Assembly: GCF_947496725.1 (NCBI RefSeq) | Contig: NZ_CANMDS010000006.1 | Span: forward strand, 62,001 to 126,000 | Reading direction: 5' to 3' | Source: an uncultured Dokdonia sp. | GTDB lineage: Bacteria > Bacteroidota > Bacteroidia > Flavobacteriales > Flavobacteriaceae | Length of the DNA: 64,000 bases | Part shown: piece by piece, positions 27,864 to 36,162 of the stretch | How the letters are laid out: every line of letters starts with the position of its first letter | Numbering within the stretch: position 1 is the stretch's first letter | Notes under the pieces: generated by a model | Told to the model about the DNA's origin: nothing | What the model saw: only the letters and a program-made list of their open reading frames with translations | Databases searched by the model: none | Program-made: the position numbers and the translations under genes

Positions 27864-27884
27864 GCATTTGGGGCATAATTTTTA

Positions 27885-30578
27885 TTACAATACAAATCTA
27901 TACGTCCATTTCACTAAAAATGTATTTCTGATTTGCTGTCCAAGTATCTGACTATCTGCTGCGTCAAAGAGGCTATCTTCTGTAGAGGCACCACCTTCGA
28001 TACCTTGTGACCAGACTAAAAACAACTCAGATCCTGGCTTATACTCCCATCTCGCTACAAGATTTGATCTAAATTGAACGAAGTTAAAATCTGGATCTCC
28101 AAAGGCATAATCTACACTCCCGTCCTCATCTTCATCTACAGCATAACCACCATCTACAGTACTTATTTGGTTTTGATTAAATAAGGTTACTCGCTTGTTA
28201 AGATCTTCGTTTTCGCTATCTGCTACGTAGTTAAAATTAGTATAGGTCCCTTTTGCTATAAACGGCTGCGCATAATATTGTATAGTAAAATTAGGGTTGA
28301 TGTTATAATTAACACGTAGTGTTGCGCTCAAAGTTTCTTGATTAATCGCTCCTGTTATATACCTCGTATTATATTGAGCTGGCTCGTAGGCTTGTTGAGA
28401 TACATACTGCGTTCTGTTTGGGTTTTTCTCATAGACTGTAGAGAGTGATAAACTTAGTGCATCTAGCGGCTGGTAGTTAAGTCTAAGCTCGTACTGGTTA
28501 AATGAGAAGTTATTTTGCTTTGCTTGCGAGTTTACATAAATCGCAACTGCGCTCAACTTCTTGCGTTGGTCTGTACCTACAGCTGCAAAGTAAAAGTTCT
28601 CTTCACTAAATCTCCACCGTGGCCCTCCTCTCAAAAAGGAGTTTATAAATATGCGAGGTTTGTGCGCACCACCTACTTCTGTAAACCAGTTATTTTTCCA
28701 GTTTACCTCTGCTCTACCTTCATACTGAATGCGATTAAAGTTACCTTGAAAATCATACTGTGTAGTTTGCTCTACACCTACATTTGCTTGTCTATACCAA
28801 GAGGTAGAGTTGTTCCAGAAGCGTCTTACACTTGCAAATTGTACAATACGATCTGCACGACGCAAAAAGCCTATGTCATTAAGTTCAAGTCCAGGAGACC
28901 TCCAGTTACCACCCAGCTCATAGCGCCACTTACCACTACCTCTACCTATGGCAAGGTTTCCTCCAGTACCAGAGAGACTTGTAGCATTTGGGTCTACCGC
29001 TACGTGGTCTGCATCTACACGTTGATATAAATGTGTAAGTGAGGTTTGTGTATTAAGTATAGCTTGAGGATCTCCGTTAACACGGCTTATAATCCCTCTA
29101 CCAGTTATGTAATACTTACGATCTTTCCAGTTATGGTTAAAATCTATACCGCCAGAGTAGGCTTGTGTATGTAAGAAGTCTAAGCTGCGCTCCATATTAC
29201 GTGTTGTGTTTGTAAATATGGCTCCTATAAAAGAGTTACGATCATTAAAATCTTTTTGAACTCGTCCCACAAAGTAATTTGTAAGTGGCTCTACTAGTTC
29301 TTCTCTTTTTGTACCTAGCTCATCGCTAAGCTCGAGTTGTGTTGTGATTTCTTCTCTATCGTCTAGCTCTATCTCTGCAAACTCTTTTGCCGTGACACTT
29401 TCAAGTACACCTATAGTCCAACCGTTTTTAGTTTTTCCGCTAAATTTTGCAGCACCTAGTATGGTCGTGTTAATAGGGAAATCTTCATACTCTCCCTTAC
29501 TTGGGTCTGAGGTAGTAAATCCTTGTGGAGTCCTCCCTATACGTCTCGGGAAAAAAACATTATCTGCACCACCACCCACTCTAAAATCAAAGACACTTTT
29601 ATTTTCGACAAAGAAAGGTCGACGCTCTTGAAAGAAAATCTCAAATCCATCTAGCGCTATAGCTCCAGGGTCTGCATCTACTTGTCCAAAATCTGGATTT
29701 ACCGTAAGATCGAGTGTAAGATCATTTGTGATACCAATTTTTGCATCAAGACCTACATTGCCACTAAAGTCATCCCCATCTCTAAAGGGATTACCCGCCT
29801 CTTCTTCAAAAGTATCGTACTGCCCCAGTACAAAGGGTTGTATTTCTAATTGCTTTTGAGGTTTTATTCCTTTTATACCTCGCAGTTCTCCAAACTCACT
29901 TACCCATCCAGGAGGATTTGCCGGCAGAGGTTGCCAGGTAGAACGCTCTTCATTTGCAAAGTAGCGTCTTGTAGACTGTATACCCCACACCTGCTCATCA
30001 TCTGCACTAAAACGCAACTGACTTAATGGAATGCGCATCTCTGCAGTCCACCCTTCATCATCTTCTGAGGTGGCGAGATACCAGATAGGATTCCAGCTGC
30101 TATCAAAGTTTCCGTTATTTGATATAAACTCATCACCTTTTACTCCAGAGGCAGAGGCTGTAAATGAGAAACCTGTACGATCGTCATTATAACTATCTAT
30201 ATTAATCTCTACCCAATCACCCGGAAAGTCATCACGACGGCCTAATCTTTTTTCTAGTTTTGACTTATCACTCTCTAAACAGTGAAAGGCCACATACAGA
30301 TTTTTTGCATCATAGGTGATTTTCATCTTAGTTTGCTGTGTAGGCGGTGTGCCTACATCTGGCTCAAATTGTAAATAATCTGTAGACCACGGCACGCTAG
30401 CCCAGGCACCATCAGATAGGTTTCCATCTATTTTAGGCGCATCACCGGTAAAGGTATTTGTGGTATAGACTTTTCTTGCAATGGCTATTTTGGTAGAGTC
30501 TACTTGAGCAAATAAAGACAGGGAACTTAGAAAGAAAAGAATGATTACTGCTCGTAGGCGATTGACTGTAAGGTACAT
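27885..30578 (-). CDS. DUF5916 outer-membrane protein with CBM9-like N terminus
   Basis: 897 residues. A signal peptide (about 1-25, ending LSLFAQ) precedes a carbohydrate-binding family 9-like beta-sandwich (about 38-225, with APKIDGNLSDGAW and GDWVEINIDSY). The remainder is a barrel-forming DUF5916 region with GAIALDGFEIFFQERRPFFVEN and many alternating aromatic strands to a C-terminal FVLKWTYRFVL strand typical of outer-membrane barrels. Role unproven; family members accompany polysaccharide and peptide uptake genes in Bacteroidota. Monocistronic. Confidence 0.88.
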   Translation of the reverse strand: MYLTVNRLRAVIILFFLSSLSLFAQVDSTKIAIARKVYTTNTFTGDAPKIDGNLSDGAWASVPWSTDYLQFEPDVGTPPTQQTKMKITYDAKNLYVAFHCLESDKSKLEKRLGRRDDFPGDWVEINIDSYNDDRTGFSFTASASGVKGDEFISNNGNFDSSWNPIWYLATSEDDEGWTAEMRIPLSQLRFSADDEQVWGIQSTRRYFANEERSTWQPLPANPPGWVSEFGELRGIKGIKPQKQLEIQPFVLGQYDTFEEEAGNPFRDGDDFSGNVGLDAKIGITNDLTLDLTVNPDFGQVDADPGAIALDGFEIFFQERRPFFVENKSVFDFRVGGGADNVFFPRRIGRTPQGFTTSDPSKGEYEDFPINTTILGAAKFSGKTKNGWTIGVLESVTAKEFAEIELDDREEITTQLELSDELGTKREELVEPLTNYFVGRVQKDFNDRNSFIGAIFTNTTRNMERSLDFLHTQAYSGGIDFNHNWKDRKYYITGRGIISRVNGDPQAILNTQTSLTHLYQRVDADHVAVDPNATSLSGTGGNLAIGRGSGKWRYELGGNWRSPGLELNDIGFLRRADRIVQFASVRRFWNNSTSWYRQANVGVEQTTQYDFQGNFNRIQYEGRAEVNWKNNWFTEVGGAHKPRIFINSFLRGGPRWRFSEENFYFAAVGTDQRKKLSAVAIYVNSQAKQNNFSFNQYELRLNYQPLDALSLSLSTVYEKNPNRTQYVSQQAYEPAQYNTRYITGAINQETLSATLRVNYNINPNFTIQYYAQPFIAKGTYTNFNYVADSENEDLNKRVTLFNQNQISTVDGGYAVDEDEDGSVDYAFGDPDFNFVQFRSNLVARWEYKPGSELFLVWSQGIEGGASTEDSLFDAADSQILGQQIRNTFLVKWTYRFVL

Positions 30579-30684
30579 TAGGTTGTTTTTGGTTGATGAT
30601 ATTAGAGAGACTTATAAAAACAAGCGTTGTGACAACTTAAACAGTTTTTTAAGATTTTATTAACTTTTGTGGGGTAAAATACCG

Positions 30685-30696
30685 CTTTCGCGAAAG
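30685..30696. repeat. Iterated palindrome, copy 11 (upstream of rplM)
   Basis: Perfect core about 100 bases upstream of the rplM promoter, in a divergent intergenic region. Confidence 0.9.
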
Positions 30697-30792
30697 CGTA
30701 AACAACACCTATTATATAGACCAAAAAAGTACTGTAAATGATAGAATATATTATTGAAAAAAAATGCTTACAAAATATAGTGATACAGAGGT

Positions 30793-30822
30793 TTGTGTGA
30801 TAAATAATTTTATGTACTTTTG
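30793..30822 (+). promoter_or_regulatory. rplM: Promoter of rplM-rpsI
   Basis: TTG (30793-30795), 19-base spacer, TACTTTTG (30815-30822), matching the Bacteroidota consensus. Confidence 0.75.
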
Positions 30823-30826
30823 CAAA

Positions 30827-30842
30827 CCCGTTTTTAGACGGG
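30827..30842 (+). promoter_or_regulatory. Hairpin in the rplM leader (possible autoregulatory site)
   Basis: CCCGT/ACGGG stem with a TTTTAG loop at the predicted 5' end of the transcript, 30 bases before the GTG start. Ribosomal-protein leaders that bind L13 are known in other bacteria; assignment here is inference. Confidence 0.35.
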
Positions 30843-30872
30843 AAATGGAATGTTTAATTAAAATTAATTAGT

Positions 30873-31328
30873 GTGGACGCATTAAGTTACAAAACAGTAT
30901 CTGCAAACAAAGCTACCGTAAACAAGGAGTGGGTTTTGATAGATGCAGAAGGACAGACGCTAGGACGTATGTCTTCTATCGTAGCTAAGTTTTTACGCGG
31001 TAAGTACAAGCCTAGTTTTACACCTCACGTAGATTGTGGAGATAACGTTGTTATCATAAACGCTGCAAAGGTGCAATTATCTGGAAACAAGTGGACGGAA
31101 AAATCATACATCCGTCACACTGGATACCCAGGAGGGCAACGTAGTCTTACAGCTAGAGAACTCTACGACAAAGATCCAACACGTGTAGTAGAAGCTGCCG
31201 TAAAAGGGATGTTACCTAAAAACAAATTGGGGAGTGCAATCTTCCGCAACCTTAAAGTGTATGCAGGAGCAGAGCACGATCAGGAAGCGCAGAAGCCTCG
31301 TGCCATTAACCTAAACGAAATCAAGTAA
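30873..31328 (+). CDS. rplM: Ribosomal protein uL13
   Basis: 151 residues from a GTG start. It contains the uL13 landmarks WVLIDAEGQTLGRMSS, FLRGKYKP and the C-terminal LKVYAGAEHDQEAQKP. It is an early-assembly protein of the large subunit. The stop codon is immediately followed by the rpsI ATG, the conserved rplM-rpsI pair. The GTG start with a structured leader may keep expression in balance. Confidence 0.97.
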   Translation: MDALSYKTVSANKATVNKEWVLIDAEGQTLGRMSSIVAKFLRGKYKPSFTPHVDCGDNVVIINAAKVQLSGNKWTEKSYIRHTGYPGGQRSLTARELYDKDPTRVVEAAVKGMLPKNKLGSAIFRNLKVYAGAEHDQEAQKPRAINLNEIK

Positions 31329-31715
31329 ATGGAGACTTTACACAAAATCGGTCGTCGTAAGACCGCAGTAGCTCGTGTTTATCTTACTGAAGGAGAAGGT
31401 AAAATCACTGTAAACAAAAAAGAACTGAACAACTACTTCCCTACTGGAACATTACAGTACAAAGTAAACCAGCCGCTTGTTTTAACAAACAACGAAGGCA
31501 ACTTTGACATTAATGTAAACGTATATGGTGGTGGTATCACTGGTCAGGCAGAGGCTATCAGACTTGCTCTTTCTAGAGCGATGTGTGAGCTAGACGAAGA
31601 AAATCGTCTTATCCTTAAGCCAGAAGGTCTTCTTACTCGTGACCCAAGAATGGTTGAGCGTAAGAAATTTGGTCAGAAGAAAGCACGTAAGAAATTCCAA
31701 TTCTCAAAGCGTTAA
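31329..31715 (+). CDS. rpsI: Ribosomal protein uS9
   Basis: 128 residues starting METLHKIGRRKTAVARVYL and ending in the basic KKARKKFQFSKR tail that reaches the P-site tRNA. GGGITGQAEAIRLALSRA is diagnostic. Directly abuts rplM without a gap. Confidence 0.98.
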   Translation: METLHKIGRRKTAVARVYLTEGEGKITVNKKELNNYFPTGTLQYKVNQPLVLTNNEGNFDINVNVYGGGITGQAEAIRLALSRAMCELDEENRLILKPEGLLTRDPRMVERKKFGQKKARKKFQFSKR

Positions 31716-31923
31716 TATATCGCTTCACTTGCAAGTGGCTCAGGCTATATGGCAAGCGAGATTTAGAATTACTTATTTTTAAAAATTTAAATTAATTGAA
31801 ATGTTGTCGTTGCTTATTATGCTTTCGCGAAAGCGGAATCTTAATAAGGTTAGTTTAGCATCTAAACTTCGTAACACGGAGTTGCTAATTTTAATGTCCA
31901 ACGGAACGTAAACTATTACAAAA
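31716..31923 (+). promoter_or_regulatory. Structured rpsI-rpsB intergenic region / rpsB leader
   Basis: 208 bases without an ORF. The first part has a compact hairpin series (CACTT/AAGTG inside an outer TCGCTT...AAGCGA pairing, about 31722-31762). The second part, directly upstream of rpsB, has a GTTTAG/CTAAAC hairpin (31853-31867) followed by GTTG...CAAC pairing. The palindrome copy at 31822 divides the two. A ribosomal-protein-binding leader is plausible but unproven. Confidence 0.4.
31822..31833. repeat. Iterated palindrome, copy 12 (rpsI-rpsB spacer)
   Basis: Perfect core inside the structured leader region upstream of rpsB. Confidence 0.9.
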
Positions 31924-32724
31924 ATGGCAAACAACATCGAAATAAAAGAATTGCTTGATGCAGGTGTACACTTTGGACACCTCACAAGAAGATGGGATCC
32001 AAATATGGCACCGTATATCTATATGGAGCGTAACGGGATACACATCATCAATCTTTATAAAACTGCAGCAAAAATTGAAGAGACTTGCGAGGCTCTACAA
32101 AAGATTGCTGCTTCTGGTAGAAAAATACTCTTTGTAGCTACCAAAAAACAAGCTAAAGATATCGTAGCAGAAAAAGCTCGTAACGCAAATATGCCGTACA
32201 TCACAGAAAGATGGCCTGGTGGAATGCTTACTAACTTTGTTACTATACGTAAAGCAGTTAAGAAAATGCAGACAATTGACCGTATGAAACAAGATGGTCG
32301 TTTTGATACACTTTCTAAGAAAGAAAAACTACAGATGAACCGTCTTCGTGAGAAGCTTGAGAAAAACCTTGGTTCTATATCAGATATGACACGTCTTCCT
32401 GGCGCTCTATTTGTTGTAGATATTAAGAGAGAGCACATCGCGATTAAAGAAGCTCAAAAATTAAACATTCCAATTTTTGCAATGGTAGATACTAACTCTG
32501 ATCCAAGAGAAGTAGATTATCTTATCCCTGCAAATGACGATGCTTCTAAATCTATCGACAAGATCGTAGGTTTTGTTTCTGACGCTGTTAGCGCTGGTCT
32601 TGCAGACCGCAAAGCTGGAAAAGATGCTCAAAAAGAAGGTGCAGATGCTCCTAAAAAAGAAGCAAAAGCTCCTAAAGCTAAGCCTGCAAAAGCTACTGTA
32701 GCTGCAAGTGAAGAAGAAGAGTAA
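31924..32724 (+). CDS. rpsB: Ribosomal protein uS2
   Basis: 266 residues. The N-terminal IKELLDAGVHFGHLTRRWDPNM, ITERWPGGMLTN and ALFVVDIKREHIA segments are uS2 signatures. The C-terminal 40 residues form a low-complexity Lys/Ala/Glu/Pro tail beyond the standard fold, common in Bacteroidota. Followed by tsf, as in most bacteria, with a hairpin between them. Confidence 0.97.
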   Translation: MANNIEIKELLDAGVHFGHLTRRWDPNMAPYIYMERNGIHIINLYKTAAKIEETCEALQKIAASGRKILFVATKKQAKDIVAEKARNANMPYITERWPGGMLTNFVTIRKAVKKMQTIDRMKQDGRFDTLSKKEKLQMNRLREKLEKNLGSISDMTRLPGALFVVDIKREHIAIKEAQKLNIPIFAMVDTNSDPREVDYLIPANDDASKSIDKIVGFVSDAVSAGLADRKAGKDAQKEGADAPKKEAKAPKAKPAKATVAASEEEE

Positions 32725-32743
32725 ATAACATTAAGTTAATACT

Positions 32744-32794
32744 AAAAGGTCGTTTAATTCTTTTCTTTGCGGAAAACGATTAGACGACTTTTTT
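32744..32794 (+). terminator. rpsB-tsf intercistronic hairpin (partial terminator)
   Basis: AAAAGGTCGTTTAAT pairs, with G-U wobbles, to ATTAGACGACTTTTT and is followed by T residues. It would cut read-through from rpsB into tsf. Confidence 0.6.
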
Positions 32795-32814
32795 CAATTT
32801 TAAAACATATACAA

Positions 32815-33780
32815 ATGGCAAACATAACAGCCGCAGACGTAAAAAAATTAAGAGAAGCTACTGGTGCTGGAATGATGGACTGTAAAAAGGCCCTCGTTGA
32901 AGCAGAAGGTGATTTTGACAACGCAGTAACTGTACTTCGTAAGAAAGGACAAAAAGTTGCAGAAAAAAGAGCAGACAGAGACTCTTCTGAAGGTGTTGTT
33001 GTTGCAAAGATTAACGACGCAAACACTCGCGGAGTTGTAGTATCACTTAACTGTGAGACTGACTTTGTTACTAAGAACGATACATTTGTTGAACTTGCTA
33101 ACAAAATGGGAGATATCGCTCTTTCTGTAAATTCTAAAGATGAGATGCTTGCTGCAGACTTTGATGGGATGACAGTTGCAGAAAAGCTTATCGAGCAAAC
33201 TGGTGTTATAGGTGAAAAAATTGAAATAGGTGGTTACGAGACATTAGAAGCTCCTTTTGTGGGTTCTTATGTACACGGTAACAAGATAGGTGCTCTAGTA
33301 GGACTTACTGCTGCTACAGATAATGCTGCAGAGGTTGCAAAGAGTGTATCTATGCAAGTTGCATCTATGGGAGCTACAACACTTTCTTACAAAGATTTTG
33401 ATTCAGCATATGTTGCATCAGAAACTGAAGCAAGAATTGCAGCTATCGAAAAAGATAACATCGAGCTTGGACGTCTTGGTAAGACTTTAAAGAATGTACC
33501 TCAGTATATCTCTATGTCGCAACTTACTCCTGAAGTACTTGCAAAGGCAGAAGCAGATATTAAAGAGCAGTTAAAAGCAGAAGGAAAGCCTGAGCAAATC
33601 TGGGACAAAATTGTACCTGGTAAAGTTGAGCGTTTTGTAGCAGATAACACTACTCTAGATCACGAGCAGGCACTACTTGACCAACGTTTTATTATGGACG
33701 ACAGCCAGAACGTAGCAGAATTTGTTGCTTCTAAAGGTGATGCATCTGTACAAGGATTTAAAAGAGTTTCTTTAACTTAA
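32815..33780 (+). CDS. tsf: Elongation factor Ts
   Basis: 321 residues from MANITAADVKKLREATGAGMMDCKKAL, the UBA-like N terminus of EF-Ts. An in-frame ATG 48 bases upstream lies inside the intercistronic hairpin and is rejected. The core contains SLNCETDFVTKN, which contacts EF-Tu, and the two repeated halves of the dimer-like domain. It recycles EF-Tu-GDP. Ends at a bidirectional terminator. Confidence 0.97.
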   Translation: MANITAADVKKLREATGAGMMDCKKALVEAEGDFDNAVTVLRKKGQKVAEKRADRDSSEGVVVAKINDANTRGVVVSLNCETDFVTKNDTFVELANKMGDIALSVNSKDEMLAADFDGMTVAEKLIEQTGVIGEKIEIGGYETLEAPFVGSYVHGNKIGALVGLTAATDNAAEVAKSVSMQVASMGATTLSYKDFDSAYVASETEARIAAIEKDNIELGRLGKTLKNVPQYISMSQLTPEVLAKAEADIKEQLKAEGKPEQIWDKIVPGKVERFVADNTTLDHEQALLDQRFIMDDSQNVAEFVASKGDASVQGFKRVSLT

Positions 33781-33801
33781 TAGTTTTAGAACTTATCCAT
33801 A

Positions 33802-33832
33802 AAAAAAGCCTCCACATTGTGGAGGCTTTTTT
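33802..33832. terminator. Bidirectional terminator after tsf
   Basis: Fifteen-base inverted repeat AAAAAAGCCTCCACA / TGTGGAGGCTTTTTT separated by one T, serving tsf and the convergent spondin gene. Confidence 0.88.
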
Positions 33833-33856
33833 AGTTTATAGAATGTTTGGATTTTA

Positions 33857-34555
33857 CTAATTTCTTGAGATAGTCAGATTCCCTAAACTCTCTACAAAAA
33901 CACCTCCATCTGCATATGGAACATCTTCACAAACTCCGATAGTATTATTTTCTGATACAGAAGACGATTCATAAGTTTCTCCCACTTTAGTACCACCGTC
34001 TAACAATACAAGGTTTGCTTGTATCTCATCTTTAAGAGTATTACCATCTACAATATCTAGAGACGCTGCTCCTAAAAACCAATCTGGACTAGGATTAAGC
34101 TTTGCTAGAAAAGTTACTCTTGTTCTTGTTGGTGTAAATGTAATATCAAAAGACGATGTCCCAACCGCGCTAGCATTACTAGCTGTCTGTATAAAAAACA
34201 AACCTTCACTATCACCTTCTTGACCCGTAAGTTCTGAAGCCAAAGCATCTACATCACCCGTTTCAACATAAGCAGCTAGTCCATCACTCGCAACATTTCC
34301 ACTTTGAAAAACATTAATACTAGGCGAGTGCACGATAGCTATGACAGGACCAAAAGATGGATTACTTGGATACTCTTCCGGGAAATCTGCCTCACTAAAT
34401 GAGGTGTCAAAAGTAAGTGTGTATTCTGCGGTCGCATTTCCTTCAAAATCGGTACCATTATCTACCGTTGTAGCAGGACTGCCATCATCATCACTACCAC
34501 AACTAAGTATAACCATACTTAATACTATTAAAGCATATTTAAATTTAAATTTCAT
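33857..34555 (-). CDS. Spondin-domain lipoprotein
   Basis: 232 residues: a lipoprotein signal (lipobox ILSC, Cys 19), an acidic spacer, then a spondin_N-like domain (about 42-190), recognised from AEYTLTFDTSFSEADFP, FGPVIAIVHSP, the G-N-x-A-S-x-G-L segment and the SPDWFLGAASLD motif. Spondin domains in animals bind matrix and calcium; in marine Bacteroidota they occur in surface lipoproteins of unknown ligand. Single gene, isolated among translation genes. Confidence 0.82.
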   Translation of the reverse strand: MKFKFKYALIVLSMVILSCGSDDDGSPATTVDNGTDFEGNATAEYTLTFDTSFSEADFPEEYPSNPSFGPVIAIVHSPSINVFQSGNVASDGLAAYVETGDVDALASELTGQEGDSEGLFFIQTASNASAVGTSSFDITFTPTRTRVTFLAKLNPSPDWFLGAASLDIVDGNTLKDEIQANLVLLDGGTKVGETYESSSVSENNTIGVCEDVPYADGGVFVESLGNLTISRN

Positions 34556-34744
34556 TTCCTTGTTTTGAGTTTGTTAATAATTATTTTCAGGCGTGAGTGC
34601 TAACTCACTTATAAGGAAACTAAAGATACTAAAGAATAGTAGATGCGGGGTAAGCTTTTATAAAATCTAACCTCATTCACCACTTTACTCCCCTAAATTT
34701 ATTGGTTTCTTCCATTAAGTGATTTTAAAAAAAGGTTTAAACAT

Positions 34745-34752
34745 TATATTTG
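34745..34752 (+). promoter_or_regulatory. pyrH: -7 element of pyrH promoter
   Basis: TATATTTG, 16 bases before the pyrH ATG; no good -33 TTG. Confidence 0.5.
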
Positions 34753-34768
34753 CATAATCTTAGACACT

Positions 34769-35476
34769 ATGAAATACAAAAGAATTTTACTGAAGCTTTC
34801 TGGAGAAGCGCTAATGGGAGAACGTCAATATGGTATTGATCCAAAACGTCTAGCAGAATATGCAGAAGACATTAAAGCAGTGACCGAAAAAGGGATTGAA
34901 GTTGCCATTGTAATTGGCGGTGGTAACATCTTTAGAGGTGTGGCAGGAGCAAGTAAAGGTATGGACCGTGTACAAAGTGATCATATGGGAATGCTCGCGA
35001 CGGTTATAAACGGCCTAGCATTACAAGATGCACTTGAAGCCGCAGATGTAAAAACGAGACTACAAACTGCAATTAAAATAAATGAAGTAGCAGAACCTTT
35101 TATAAGACGTAAAGCTATGAGCCACCTTAGAAAAGGGCGTGTAGTAATCTTTGGTGGAGGTACTGGTAACCCTTACTTTACCACAGACTCTGCAGCTGTA
35201 CTTAGAGCTATAGAGGTTGAAGCAGATGTAATTTTAAAAGGAACTCGTGTAGATGGTATTTATACAGCAGATCCAGAAAAGAATACAGATGCTGTGAAGT
35301 ATGATCATATATCATTTGATGATGTACTAAGCAAAGGGCTCAAAGTAATGGACACAACCGCATTTACCTTAAGTCAAGAAAATGAATTACCTATCATTGT
35401 TTTTGATATGAATACACGTGGCAACTTAATGAAAGTAGTCTCTGGGGATGACTCAATAGGTACTACGGTAAACTAA
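34769..35476 (+). CDS. pyrH: UMP kinase
   Basis: 235 residues of the amino-acid-kinase fold: [13 protein letters not shown] at the N terminus, [10 protein letters not shown], and [12 protein letters not shown] for the nucleotide site. It phosphorylates UMP to UDP as a hexamer. It precedes frr by 55 bases, the widespread tsf-pyrH-frr order interrupted here only by the spondin gene. Confidence 0.97.
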   Translation: MKYKRILLKLSGEALMGERQYGIDPKRLAEYAEDIKAVTEKGIEVAIVIGGGNIFRGVAGASKGMDRVQSDHMGMLATVINGLALQDALEAADVKTRLQTAIKINEVAEPFIRRKAMSHLRKGRVVIFGGGTGNPYFTTDSAAVLRAIEVEADVILKGTRVDGIYTADPEKNTDAVKYDHISFDDVLSKGLKVMDTTAFTLSQENELPIIVFDMNTRGNLMKVVSGDDSIGTTVN

Positions 35477-35531
35477 GCCCACAGAATATTGGCTCAATTT
35501 TTGTAAACTTGTTATCACAATTAATATTACG

Positions 35532-36089
35532 ATGAACGAAGATTTAAAATTTATAATAGATAGTGCAAAGGAAGCAATGGATAATGCTATCACACACTTA
35601 GGAAAACGCTTACTCACCATTAGAGCTGGAAAAGCTAGCCCTGCAATGCTTCAAGGTTTAATGGTAGATTACTACGGGAGTCCAACACCTCTTAGTCAGG
35701 TAGCAAATGTAGTTGCACCAGATGGTCGTACAATATCTATCCAACCTTGGGAGAAGTCTATTATTCAAGAAATAGAAAAAGCCATTATAAATGGTAATCT
35801 AGGCTTCAACCCTATGAATAACGGTGAGAGTGTTATTATAAATGTACCACCACTTACTGAGGAGCGTCGTAAAGAGCTTGTAAAGCAAGCCAAAGCTGAA
35901 GCAGAAGATGCAAAAGTAGGTGTGCGTAATGATCGTAAAAACGCAAATAATGACATCAAAAAAGTAGACAGCGCCTCTGAAGATGAGAAAGCAAATGCCG
36001 AAGTAGATATTCAAAAACTTACTGATATTCATATCAAAAAGATAGAAGAAGTTCTTGCTAATAAAGAAACAGAGATAATGACCGTGTAA
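35532..36089 (+). CDS. frr: Ribosome recycling factor
   Basis: 185 residues with the L-shaped RRF pattern: MDNAITHLGKRLLTIRAGKASP, the hinge VDYYGSPTPLSQVANV and the C-terminal three-helix bundle with RRKELVKQAK. It dissociates post-termination ribosomes with EF-G. Ends at a terminator. Confidence 0.97.
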   Translation: MNEDLKFIIDSAKEAMDNAITHLGKRLLTIRAGKASPAMLQGLMVDYYGSPTPLSQVANVVAPDGRTISIQPWEKSIIQEIEKAIINGNLGFNPMNNGESVIINVPPLTEERRKELVKQAKAEAEDAKVGVRNDRKNANNDIKKVDSASEDEKANAEVDIQKLTDIHIKKIEEVLANKETEIMTV

Positions 36090-36114
36090 TTACTTACAGT
36101 AGTTAAACAATTAC

Positions 36115-36142
36115 AAAAAGCGACCTCTTGGGTCGCTTTTTT
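36115..36142 (+). terminator. Terminator of pyrH-frr
   Basis: AAAAAGCGACC (36115-36125) pairs with GGTCGCTTTTT (36131-36141). Confidence 0.85.
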
Positions 36143-36162
36143 GATACATTTACGTTACAATA

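Noticed and set aside
28515-29030. 171-residue ORF on the forward strand
   Set aside because: It lies antisense inside the DUF5916 gene, is Cys/Tyr-rich with no domain, and has no promoter or family resemblance.
32767-32814. Upstream start for tsf
   Set aside because: It lies inside the rpsB-tsf hairpin, and the 16 extra residues are absent from EF-Ts.
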